In this document: positions 1 through 5,285 of the stretch, one piece after another
Layout: every line of letters starts with the position of its first letter
Numbering within the stretch: position 1 is the stretch's first letter
Origin: JAFCEV01 sp964473005
GTDB lineage: Archaea > Nanobdellota > Nanobdellia > Pacearchaeales > GW2011-AR1
Assembly: GCA_964473005.1 (NCBI GenBank)
Contig: CAYYME010000022.1
Coordinates: 1-9,499, forward strand
DNA: 9,499 nucleotides
Direction of reading: 5' to 3'
The notes under the pieces: model-generated
The model's database searches: none
The model's input: only the letters and a program-made list of their open reading frames with translations
Told to the model about the DNA's origin: nothing
Translations under genes and position numbers: made by a program

Positions 1-1137
1 ACATTTTTCAAAGCCGCGACTCTGGCAGAAGTTGAAATTGCACCTTATCCTTTCACGACAATAAAAGCCAGTCATGGAATCGGTTATGTAAGAATTGAAT
101 GCATTGACAAGGAATTTAAGACTCAGTGCAATCCAAGGTACGGCTTTTGCATTAAGCATAACAGATTTGTTCCTGTGGAGCTCATGGATGTTGCAGGCTT
201 GGTACCGGGAGCCAGCGAGGGAAAAGGGCTGGGAAACCAGTTTCTCGATGATTTGCGGCAGGCAGATCTCTTTATCCACATAGTTGATGTCTCAGGAACT
301 CTTGATGCAGAAGGAAAACCGGCAAAAGATTATGATGTTTCAAAGGATATTGAATTTCTCGAGGAAGAACTGAATAAATGGTATTATAATATCCTGATTA
401 AAGTATGGAAGAGCTTTGCGAGAAAAGCGGAAATTGAAGATTTGAATTTTTCAGAAGCAGTTGCCCAGCAGTTTTCAGGTTTGAAAGTCAATGAAGAGCA
501 GGCGAAGAAAGTTCTGGCAAAACTTGGTTTTTCGCAGAAACCCAGCACTTGGAAGGAAAATCAGCTGATGGAATTTGCCTCCGAACTGCGAAAAGAAAGC
601 AAGCCGATGATTATTGCAGCAAATAAAATTGATACAGAAAAAGGCAGGGAGAATTTTGAAAAATTAACCAGGAAATATCCTGACTTGTTTATAACCCCCT
701 GCTCTGCAGATTCTGAACTCGCCCTTAGAGAAGCGGCGAAAAAGAATTTAATAGATTATATACCCGGAAATAATAATTTTGAGATTAAAGGAGAGCTGAA
801 TAAAAAACAAAAAGAGGCTCTGGAAAATATCCGGGAACTTCTGAAAGAATACGATGGAACAGGGGTTCAGGAAGTCCTGAATGTTGCTGTCTTTGATTTT
901 CTGAAATATATTGCAATATTTCCTGCCTCGGCAAATAAACTGGCAGACAGCAAGGGAAATATCCTGCCTGACTGCTTTTTAATGCCTTCAGGAACAACTG
1001 CACTTGATTTTGCATATAAACTGCATACTGATTTTGGAAAAAATTTCATAAAGGCAATTGATGCCCGGACAAAAATGGCATGGGGGAAAGAACACAAGCT
1101 AAAAAACCGAGATGCTTTGGAAATTGTTACGAGATAA
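1..1137 (+). CDS. ychF: YchF/DRG-like translation-associated GTPase/ATPase (5' truncated)
   Basis: The frame is open from base 1, so the start lies upstream. The first visible residues, TFFKAATLAEVEIAPYPFTT, directly follow the P-loop GKS in archaeal YchF-like proteins, so only about 14 N-terminal residues are missing. Counting from base 1, the G3 motif DVAGLVPG is at residues 63-70, followed by the invariant stretch with GKGLGNQFLDDLRQAD. The G4 motif NKID is near 208-211, and a TGS domain ends the protein (about 322-378, LMPSGTTALDFAYKLH). The visible length of 378 residues fits the usual archaeal length of just under 400. The family (COG0012) binds the ribosome and hydrolyses ATP or GTP in the cytosol; its exact role in archaea is unsettled. 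The Cys residues at 34, 43 and 50 match the archaeal subfamily as I remember it. The stop is at 1135-1137, and the next gene starts 30 bases on. Confidence 0.95.
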   Translation, partial: TFFKAATLAEVEIAPYPFTTIKASHGIGYVRIECIDKEFKTQCNPRYGFCIKHNRFVPVELMDVAGLVPGASEGKGLGNQFLDDLRQADLFIHIVDVSGTLDAEGKPAKDYDVSKDIEFLEEELNKWYYNILIKVWKSFARKAEIEDLNFSEAVAQQFSGLKVNEEQAKKVLAKLGFSQKPSTWKENQLMEFASELRKESKPMIIAANKIDTEKGRENFEKLTRKYPDLFITPCSADSELALREAAKKNLIDYIPGNNNFEIKGELNKKQKEALENIRELLKEYDGTGVQEVLNVAVFDFLKYIAIFPASANKLADSKGNILPDCFLMPSGTTALDFAYKLHTDFGKNFIKAIDARTKMAWGKEHKLKNRDALEIVTR

Positions 1138-1167
1138 TTTTATAATCTCTTTTTTCTTAGGTGAATT

Positions 1168-1632
1168 ATGGAAAGAGGCAAAAAAGTTTTAAGTCTTGCA
1201 GAAAAAGTTTCCAAAGAATTAAAGCCATTCTGCACAAGAATTGAAATCGCAGGAAGCATAAGGCGTCATGAGAAAAATCCCAAAGACATTGATATAGTCT
1301 TGATTCCGAAGGACAAAAATAAACTTGGGGAATTTATGAAGGGTATTGGAAAATTTGTACAGGGCGGAGAGCATGAATCAACCTGGAAAGTTGAGGGCAT
1401 TAAGATTGAATTGTATTATACCGACGAGAAGGAATGGGGGGCAGAACTTCTGGCTTATTCCGGAAAAAAGGGCTCTAATATCGGATTAAGGCTTGTTGCA
1501 AAAAGAAAAGGCTTCAAATTAACCCAGCACGGGCTTTTTGACTTGAAGACAGGAAAAAAAATCGCAGGAAAAACAGAAGAAGAAATTTATCATGCTCTGA
1601 AACGCCCGTATAAAAAACCGGAGAACCGATGA
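1168..1632 (+). CDS. Minimal DNA polymerase X-like nucleotidyltransferase
   Basis: This 154-residue protein matches the palm and C-terminal subdomain of DNA polymerase beta/PolX. The signature G29-S30-I-R-R is followed by D40-I-D42, the first two metal-binding acids. A YSGKKGSNIGLR segment (97-108) matches the PolX TGS...N...R nucleotide-binding segment, and the tail KRPYKKPENR resembles the end of Pol beta (YREPKDR). The 8-kDa lyase domain, the DNA-binding fingers and the bacterial/archaeal PHP domain are all absent. The size is close to the African swine fever virus PolX. The third catalytic acid, normally Asp in an 'xDL' strand, is Glu here (E81 in IKIEL), which may lower or change activity. 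Likely roles are gap-filling repair or another nucleotidyl transfer; this is inference. A weak GGTG lies 4 bases before the ATG. The end overlaps the DUF167 gene by 4 bases (ATGA), so the two are probably co-translated. Confidence 0.8.
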   Translation: MERGKKVLSLAEKVSKELKPFCTRIEIAGSIRRHEKNPKDIDIVLIPKDKNKLGEFMKGIGKFVQGGEHESTWKVEGIKIELYYTDEKEWGAELLAYSGKKGSNIGLRLVAKRKGFKLTQHGLFDLKTGKKIAGKTEEEIYHALKRPYKKPENR

Positions 1633-1850
1633 TGAAGCTCCATATTAAACTTCATCCGAATTCTTCGCAGGAAAAAATTGCAAAAATCACCGGCAACAAA
1701 TATGAAATCTGGATAAAACAAAAACCAATTGTTGGAAAAGCAAATATTTATCTTGAAAAGTTATTGAAAAAGTATTTTAAAAGAAATGTGAAAATTGTTT
1801 ATGGTTTGAAATCAAAAAATAAAATTGTTGAATTATTTGATATTAAATAA
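1629..1850 (+). CDS. DUF167 (YggU-like) family protein
   Basis: This 73-residue protein has the full DUF167/COG1872 pattern. An N-terminal strand with the 'K.HPNS' motif (HIKLHPNSSQEKI) is followed by YEIWIKQKPIVGKAN and a C-terminal VKIVYGLKSKNKIVEL. The length is usual for archaeal members. The fold is a small alpha/beta domain; its function is unknown. The start is one of two tandem ATGs (1629 or 1632). The first overlaps the TGA of the polymerase-X-like gene as ATGA, which supports coupling. The last 18 bases overlap, tail to tail, the end of the minus-strand gene, within a near-perfect palindrome. Confidence 0.85.
   Translation: MMKLHIKLHPNSSQEKIAKITGNKYEIWIKQKPIVGKANIYLEKLLKKYFKRNVKIVYGLKSKNKIVELFDIK
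1833..1850. repeat. 18-base near-palindrome shared by two convergent stop codons
   Basis: TTATTTGATATTAAATAA pairs with itself at all positions except a central G/T pair, which would be a G-U wobble in RNA. It holds the stop codons of both convergent genes. Read on the plus strand it encodes L-F-D-I-K-stop, and on the minus strand L-F-N-I-K-stop. It could form a hairpin at the 3' end of both transcripts and act as a bidirectional end signal; that role is inference. Confidence 0.5.
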
Positions 1851-2228
1851 ACTCATCTCATAATAGTCTTCAACTAATTTCTCCCATTCACCAGGAATAT
1901 ATTTGGCAGCGTTTTTAGACATCTTTTTTGCATCCGAATGAATAATAGAAGGGCAAACTTTAGGAAGAACATAAAAATAATCAAAAAAAAGAGAATTTTG
2001 TAAATTTTGAACTATTGCCTGATTAAATAAATCTCCATTAATTAATTCCCCCTGAATTAAATATAATTTTAGGTCATCTTGTTCTGAAATATAAACATAG
2101 GTATCTATCTTATCTGGAGAGAATTTTTCCCCAGAATGTCTGCAGATAAAATAAATTTTATCAAATAATTGAAATTGATATTCTTTTGTTTCTTTTGCAG
2201 CCAAAACCAAATCTGCTACATTTATCAT
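1833..2228 (-). CDS. Hypothetical protein, AT-rich, unrecognised
   Basis: I do not recognise this protein. It begins MINVADLVLAAKETKEYQFQ, is 131 residues long, and has mixed alpha/beta character with many aromatic residues (KIYFICRHSGEKF, FFDYFYVLPKVCPS, PGEWEKLVEDYYEMS). There are no membrane segments and no signal peptide. An upstream in-frame ATG at 2240 would add four residues (MNFF). I prefer 2228 because the palindromic TATA element at 2249-2258 is centred 25-26 bases ahead of it, the expected leaderless spacing, while the 2240 ATG would lie upstream of the predicted transcript start. The opposite strand has no competing long frame here, which supports a real gene. It is richer in A+T than its neighbours, which hints at an accessory or recently gained gene. 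It overlaps DUF167 by 18 bases at the 3' end. Confidence 0.65.
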   Translation of the reverse strand: MINVADLVLAAKETKEYQFQLFDKIYFICRHSGEKFSPDKIDTYVYISEQDDLKLYLIQGELINGDLFNQAIVQNLQNSLFFDYFYVLPKVCPSIIHSDAKKMSKNAAKYIPGEWEKLVEDYYEMSLFNIK

Positions 2229-2248
2229 AAAAAAATTCATACATCAAC

Positions 2249-2258
2249 TATTTAAATA
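2249..2258. promoter_or_regulatory. Palindromic TATA element serving two divergent leaderless genes
   Basis: TATTTAAATA is a perfect palindrome centred between 2253 and 2254. The plus-strand ATG at 2278 begins 24.5 bases from the centre and the minus-strand ATG at 2228 lies 25.5 bases from it. Archaeal TATA boxes sit about 26 bases upstream of the transcription start, so both genes would be leaderless and share one TBP site. No Shine-Dalgarno sequence precedes either ATG. Confidence 0.6.
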
Positions 2259-2277
2259 AATTATTGTTAACCAACAT

Positions 2278-2685
2278 ATGAAATACGAACCTGCCGGGGA
2301 TTTGCAGAAAATTGCAGAGGAAATTTCAAAAATTCTTTTTCCTCATGTGAGAACAGAAAGAATAAAATGCTTCAGAAGCTATGGGAGCTCCACTAAAAGA
2401 ACAATTGCACGATGCCACGCCCTCGGAAAACTTATGCAAAAAGCAATCGGAATTGAAGCATATTATGCGCTTGAGTTTTTATCAGAGAGATTTGACAAGC
2501 TTAACGAAGAAGAAAAAATAAAAACAATAATTCATGAACTTATGCATATTCCGAAGACATTTGGGGGCGGTTTCAAGCATCATGATTTTGTCTGCGAGAA
2601 AAATGTAAATTTACATTATAAAATCTATTTAGAAAAAAAAGGGGGGAAAGAGAAATATGGAAAGAAAAATTGGTTTAAGATTTAA
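2278..2685 (+). CDS. Putative HExxH metallopeptidase (archaeal/phage-like family)
   Basis: This 135-residue protein carries a zincin motif, H86-E-L-M-H90, followed by IPKTFGGGFKHH with candidate third zinc ligands H101/H102. The 'HELxHIP...GG...HH' pattern fits the small predicted metallopeptidases seen in archaea and phages (I recall COG4900, not checked). The upstream part contains RIKCFRSYGSSTKRTIARC, a likely basic substrate- or nucleic-acid-facing surface with two Cys residues (31 and 46). It has no signal peptide, so it is probably cytosolic; its substrate is unknown. Transcription probably starts at the ATG from the shared TATA at 2249-2258. The 3' end crosses an A8G6 run (2633-2646) and overlaps the DUF192 gene by 29 bases in another frame, so the two are likely one operon. 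Confidence 0.75.
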   Translation: MKYEPAGDLQKIAEEISKILFPHVRTERIKCFRSYGSSTKRTIARCHALGKLMQKAIGIEAYYALEFLSERFDKLNEEEKIKTIIHELMHIPKTFGGGFKHHDFVCEKNVNLHYKIYLEKKGGKEKYGKKNWFKI

Positions 2686-3019
2686 AAATAAAAGTATAGA
2701 AATCCCATATGTAAAAAAAGTTTCTGAATCTGGGAAATTTTTCGGGTTAATGTTTGTTCGACGGAAAAAAGCCAGGGCACTTCTTTTTGAATTTAAGAAA
2801 CCTGCAAGATTAGCCATTCATTCCTGCTTTGTTTTCTTCCCTTTTGAAGCAATCTGGGTTGATGAGAACAATAAGATTATCTCTTTTTCGACGATAAAGC
2901 CATTCAGAGCAGGGATTTCTCCCAGAAAACCTTTTTGCAAACTGATTGAAATTCCTTTTAATGCCAGATATTCTGAAATTCTTCAATCTCTCGTCGGATG
3001 GAAAGATTTAAATATTTAG
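2657..3019 (+). CDS. DUF192 family protein
   Basis: This 120-residue protein shows the DUF192 (COG1430) pattern: an early strand with KVSESGKFFGLMFVRR (in the position of the usual 'GLM.R'), ALLFEF, then AIHSCFVFFPFEAIWVDENNKII (equivalent to 'HS.WM..LDIIFID..G.V'), and a final PCKLIEIP-like strand (KPFCKLIEIPF). Many bacterial members are exported; this one has no signal peptide, like other archaeal copies. Its function is unknown. A purine-rich GGGGGG-AAAGAG stretch lies just before the ATG and can act as a ribosome site. It overlaps the metallopeptidase gene by 29 bases, so the pair is co-transcribed. The stop at 3017-3019 is followed closely by the 52-residue lysine-rich gene. Confidence 0.8.
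   Translation: MERKIGLRFKNKSIEIPYVKKVSESGKFFGLMFVRRKKARALLFEFKKPARLAIHSCFVFFPFEAIWVDENNKIISFSTIKPFRAGISPRKPFCKLIEIPFNARYSEILQSLVGWKDLNI
3007..3014 (+). promoter_or_regulatory. Possible TATA box for the lysine-rich small gene
   Basis: TTTAAATA at the very end of the DUF192 gene is centred about 51 bases before the ATG at 3062. It would place the transcript start near 3036, leaving a short leader that keeps the Shine-Dalgarno at 3049-3054. TTATATAT at 3023-3030 is an alternative, but it would start transcription inside that ribosome site. Confidence 0.35.
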
Positions 3020-3048
3020 CTGTTATATATTCTTTATAATATTAAAAA

Positions 3049-3054
3049 GGAGGG
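3049..3054 (+). promoter_or_regulatory. Strong Shine-Dalgarno sequence
   Basis: GGAGGG lies 7 bases before the ATG at 3062. It is one of the strongest ribosome sites in the window and decides the start of the 52-residue gene, which suggests high expression. Confidence 0.75.
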
Positions 3055-3061
3055 ATAAAAA

Positions 3062-3220
3062 ATGGGAAGTGTTGTTGTAAGAAATGTTGTTAAAAGAAAG
3101 AAAGGATATCTTTACTACGTTGATGGTAAGGGAAATGTCTGCGAAGCAAGGATGGCAAGAGGCGGAAAGAGAAAAAAGAAAGCAAAAAAGAAAGTAAAAA
3201 AGAAAAAGAAAAGAAGATAA
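3062..3220 (+). CDS. Small lysine-rich basic protein (52 residues)
   Basis: This short frame begins MGSVVVRNVVKRKKGYLYYV, continues DGKGNVCEARMARGGKRKKK, and ends in a run of almost only Lys/Arg (residues 36-52). The N-terminal part looks like a single compact beta-hairpin domain: the YLYYVDGKGNV core alternates aromatic and turn residues. The C-terminal tail is highly basic, so binding to nucleic acid or the ribosome is the natural guess. I recall similar small 'GYLYYVDxxGNV' proteins annotated as hypothetical in archaea and bacteria, but I know no function. Support for a real gene comes from the strong Shine-Dalgarno 7 bases upstream, a clear amino-acid pattern, and an oligo-T terminator right after the stop. 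It follows DUF192 by 42 bases and may have its own promoter. Confidence 0.8.
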   Translation: MGSVVVRNVVKRKKGYLYYVDGKGNVCEARMARGGKRKKKAKKKVKKKKKRR

Positions 3221-3229
3221 ATAAGTAAA

Positions 3230-3261
3230 TTTTTTTATTTTTTATTTTATAAATATTTTTT
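3230..3261 (+). terminator. Oligo-T terminator tract
   Basis: Runs of 7, 6, 4 and 6 T separated by single A or short AT stretches begin 10 bases after the lysine-rich gene. Archaeal RNA polymerase terminates at such T-rich tracts without needing a hairpin. The remaining bases to 3336 hold no gene that I can see. Confidence 0.65.
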
Positions 3262-3336
3262 GTATTTGTGCTGAATTTGGTTATTTTAATTAATAGGTTT
3301 TATCTTGGATTTTAGAAGTTAAATAATTTGAATAAT

Positions 3337-3345
3337 TTTATATAC
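3337..3345 (+). promoter_or_regulatory. TATA box for the HExxH/kae1 operon
   Basis: TTTTATATA is centred at 3341, exactly 25 bases before the ATG at 3366, so a leaderless mRNA is expected. This spacing decides the start against the TTG codon at 3363. Confidence 0.6.
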
Positions 3346-3365
3346 CCTTTCTTACTTTTTTTTTG

Positions 3366-3851
3366 ATGAATGTATATAGGAAGGAGTATCAAAGAATAGT
3401 TTCTAATCTTATTAGAAAGAATTTTCCTTTATTGAGAAAGAAAGTAATTTTTATAAGCGAAAAGAAACTTTTTAATTTAAAATATTCTGCAATCACTATT
3501 TACTTCATCTTTTTTTCTTGGATAATTGTTCATCCCAAGGTAATGAGATATGCTAAGAATTCATTAAATGCTTTATTTGTTCACGAACTTGCACATATTG
3601 ATTTAATTGTTAATATGGTTTTTATTGATAAGCTTAAATTTGCATTTAGATGGTTATTTACAAAAAAAGGAAAGGAAGATTTTGAGAAGGATGCAGATAG
3701 ATTAACCATTAAGAAAGGATATGGGAAAGACAGACTTAAATTAAGAAAAGAATCCGAAAAAACATATACACGGCAGCAATTGAAAAAGATGAGAAAAGGT
3801 TACCTCTCTTCAAAACAAATTAAATATTATATTAAAAAATTTAAAAAATGA
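3366..3851 (+). CDS. Small HExxH zinc-peptidase-like protein
   Basis: This 161-residue protein (start MNVYRKEYQR) has a zincin motif H73-E-L-A-H77 in the context NALFVHELAHIDL. About 30 residues later it has FEKDADRLTIKKGYG. The E107..D109-A-D111 cluster matches the third-ligand 'ExxAD' helix of gluzincin-like peptidases. A hydrophobic stretch at 44-55 (TIYFIFFSWIIV) is more likely the beta-sheet edge before the helix than a membrane span. The C-terminal 45 residues are basic, with YTRQQLKKMRKGYLSSKQIKYYIKKFKK. The substrate is unknown. Its TGA overlaps the kae1 ATG (ATGA), so the two are translated together. The gene is markedly AT-rich compared with kae1. The first codon is chosen from the TATA spacing; TTG at 3363 is possible but unlikely. 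Confidence 0.75.
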   Translation: MNVYRKEYQRIVSNLIRKNFPLLRKKVIFISEKKLFNLKYSAITIYFIFFSWIIVHPKVMRYAKNSLNALFVHELAHIDLIVNMVFIDKLKFAFRWLFTKKGKEDFEKDADRLTIKKGYGKDRLKLRKESEKTYTRQQLKKMRKGYLSSKQIKYYIKKFKK

Positions 3852-4837
3852 CAATCGTTCTTGGAATAGAATCAACTGCACACACTTTCGGAGTCGGAGT
3901 TGTCAGAGACGGAAAAATTCTCGTGAATGTCAAGAAAACATATACCACAGATACAGGGGGGATTATCCCGATTGATGCTGCAAAACATCATTTCACCAAT
4001 AAAAATGAAATTTATTTTGAAGCGCTTAATCAGGCAGGGATGAGCGAGAAAGAGATTGATGCAGTTGCTTTTTCACAGGGGCCCGGGCTTGCTCCGTGCC
4101 TGCTTGAGGGAATGAGATTTGCAAAAGAACTTTCCCGGAAACTGAAAAAACCTTTAATTCCTGTTAACCACTGCATTGCTCATCTGGAAATAGGAAAATT
4201 GACTGGCGCAAAAAATCCTGTTATGCTCTATGCTTCTGGTGCAAATACACAAATAATTGCATTTGCATCTGGAAAATACCGGATATTCGGGGAAACTTTG
4301 GATATAGGAGTAGGAAATTTTATTGACAGCTTTGCGAGATATGCCGGAATTGGTTTTCCTGGCGGGCCTGCAATAGAAAAATTAGCATCTGAAAGCAAAA
4401 ATTATGTTGAACTTCCTTATTCTGTTAAGGGAATGGATGTTGCGTTTTCTGGAATTCTTACTAATCTGAAACAGAAAATTGAGTCTGGAAAATTCAAACT
4501 AGAAGATTTAGCTTATTCTCTTCAGGAAACTGTTTTTGCTATGCTTGTGGAAACTGCTGAGAGGGCTCTGGCTCATACAGGAAAAAAAGAATTGCTTTTG
4601 GGAGGGGGTGTTGCATGCAACTCCAGATTGCAGGAAATGTGCAAAATTATGTGCAAGGAAAGGGGGGCTGAATTTTTTTGCCCTGAAAAAGATCTTTTAA
4701 TGGATAATGGCAGTATGATAGCATATACTGGTGAAATATTATTCAATAATGGTAATTATATCAAGTTTGAAGATATAGAAAAATTAGATATTGCACCCCG
4801 CCAACGTACAGATCAAGTAGAAATAAAATATAAATGA
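3848..4837 (+). CDS. kae1: Kae1, tRNA N6-threonylcarbamoyladenosine synthase subunit (KEOPS)
   Basis: This 329-residue protein is a complete Kae1/TsaD-family ATPase (ASKHA fold). Visible motifs are GIESTAHTFGVGVV at the N-terminus (phosphate 1), DAAKHH at 43-48, and FSQGPGLAPCLLEGMRFAK at 75-93. Metal ligands H108 and H112 lie in NHCIAH, with Y128 (VMLYASGANTQ) and D286 (LLMDNGSMIAY) at the other ligand positions. LGGGVACNSRL at 251-261 is the phosphate-2/adenosine region. LDIGVGNFIDSFAR is the archaeal rather than bacterial form. Kae1 transfers the threonylcarbamoyl group to A37 of tRNAs reading ANN codons, within KEOPS (Kae1, Bud32, Cgi121, Pcc1). It is not fused to Bud32 here, and no Bud32 gene follows in this window. 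The upstream HExxH gene overlaps it by 4 bases. The stop is followed by a T-run and the ribosomal cluster. Confidence 0.95.
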   Translation: MTIVLGIESTAHTFGVGVVRDGKILVNVKKTYTTDTGGIIPIDAAKHHFTNKNEIYFEALNQAGMSEKEIDAVAFSQGPGLAPCLLEGMRFAKELSRKLKKPLIPVNHCIAHLEIGKLTGAKNPVMLYASGANTQIIAFASGKYRIFGETLDIGVGNFIDSFARYAGIGFPGGPAIEKLASESKNYVELPYSVKGMDVAFSGILTNLKQKIESGKFKLEDLAYSLQETVFAMLVETAERALAHTGKKELLLGGGVACNSRLQEMCKIMCKERGAEFFCPEKDLLMDNGSMIAYTGEILFNNGNYIKFEDIEKLDIAPRQRTDQVEIKYK

Positions 4838-4867
4838 AGTAATTTGTTAAATTAAAAATAAACCTTC

Positions 4868-4880
4868 TTTTTTAAAAAAA
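4868..4880 (+). terminator. Possible T-run terminator after kae1
   Basis: TTTTTT followed by AAAAAAA, 30 bases after the kae1 stop, is a T-run that can also form a weak AT hairpin. It lies just before the L7Ae promoter, as expected between operons. Confidence 0.4.
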
Positions 4881-4893
4881 TTTCTCAAAAAGA

Positions 4894-4901
4894 TTTAAAA
4901 A
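4894..4901 (+). promoter_or_regulatory. TATA box for the ribosomal protein cluster
   Basis: TTTAAAAA preceded by purine-rich AAAAAGA (BRE-like) is centred at about 4897. This predicts a transcript start near 4923, at the first bases of the kink-turn fold, with a leader of about 50 bases before the L7Ae ATG. Confidence 0.5.
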
Positions 4902-4923
4902 CCCATTTTATCTAAATAAATTA

Positions 4924-4951
4924 TCCGATGAACAGTTGGTTCAGATGAGGA
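4924..4951 (+). promoter_or_regulatory. Kink-turn in the L7Ae mRNA leader (candidate autoregulatory site)
   Basis: The leader folds with all kink-turn parts. The canonical helix is UGAAC (4929-4933) with GUUCA (4939-4943), closed by a 5-base loop AGUUG. A 3-base bulge GAU (4944-4946) has U at the third position, as in the consensus. Tandem sheared G-A pairs form from GA 4947-4948 with GA 4927-4928, and the outer helix is UCC (4924-4926) with GGA (4949-4951). If the transcript begins a few bases further upstream, 4919-4923 can also pair with 4954-4958. The hairpin ends 22 bases before the ATG of L7Ae, the protein family that binds kink-turns. L7Ae binding to a kink-turn in its own mRNA has been reported in Sulfolobus; the same role here is inference. 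Confidence 0.65.
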
Positions 4952-4973
4952 ATTAATTGTTCTTATTATTAAA

Positions 4974-5279
4974 ATGGCAGATGCATATCAGATAATTGAA
5001 AAAGCGAGAAGAACAGGGAAAATTGAAAAAGGAACTAACGAAGTTACCAAAGCAATTGAGAGGGGAACTGCAAAATTTGTTGCATATGCTTCTGATGTTG
5101 AGCCCAAGGAGATTATTCAGCACCTTCCGGTTTTGTGCAGGGAGAAAAAAATCCCGTGCCAGGAAACTGACAGCAAGCAGAAACTCGGGGTTGCAGCAGG
5201 GCTTCCGGTTTCAGCATCTTCAGTTGCAGTTATTGATGCAGGTGATGCCGGAAGTGAAATAGCAAAATTGAAAAAATAA
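4974..5279 (+). CDS. rpl7ae: Ribosomal protein L7Ae (eL8), kink-turn binding
   Basis: This 101-residue protein carries the L7Ae signature. G20-TNEVTKAIERG-31 is the RNA-binding helix start that contacts the sheared G-A pairs of kink-turns. It is followed by AKFVAYASDVEPKEIIQHLPVLC and the loop-9 region LGVAAGLPVSASSVAV (71-86). In archaea L7Ae is shared by the large ribosomal subunit, box C/D and H/ACA sRNPs and RNase P. At 101 residues it is slightly short of the usual ~120, lacking part of the N-terminal helix, but the core is complete. No good Shine-Dalgarno precedes the ATG (context TTAAAATG); the only GAGG-like stretch (4947-4950) is locked in the kink-turn. It is followed after 6 bases by S28e, the usual archaeal order. 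Confidence 0.95.
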   Translation: MADAYQIIEKARRTGKIEKGTNEVTKAIERGTAKFVAYASDVEPKEIIQHLPVLCREKKIPCQETDSKQKLGVAAGLPVSASSVAVIDAGDAGSEIAKLKK

Positions 5280-5285
5280 ATTAAA

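Noticed and set aside
3363..3365. TTG start for the HExxH gene
   Set aside because: The next codon is ATG at 3366, exactly 25 bases from the TATA centre.
3848..4837. O-sialoglycoprotein endopeptidase reading of the Kae1 gene
   Set aside because: This old family label is wrong; the ASKHA motifs and metal ligands H108/H112 show a tRNA t6A enzyme.
4924..4951. Box C/D guide RNA in the L7Ae leader, or a kink-turn folded the other way (bulge at 4927-4929)
   Set aside because: No guide-length spacers or D/C' pair are seen; the alternative fold leaves the inner helix nearly unpaired, while the chosen fold has a perfect 5-pair helix.
4996..5262. Second plus-strand frame within L7Ae
   Set aside because: It is a shifted frame of a well-conserved gene with no known product.
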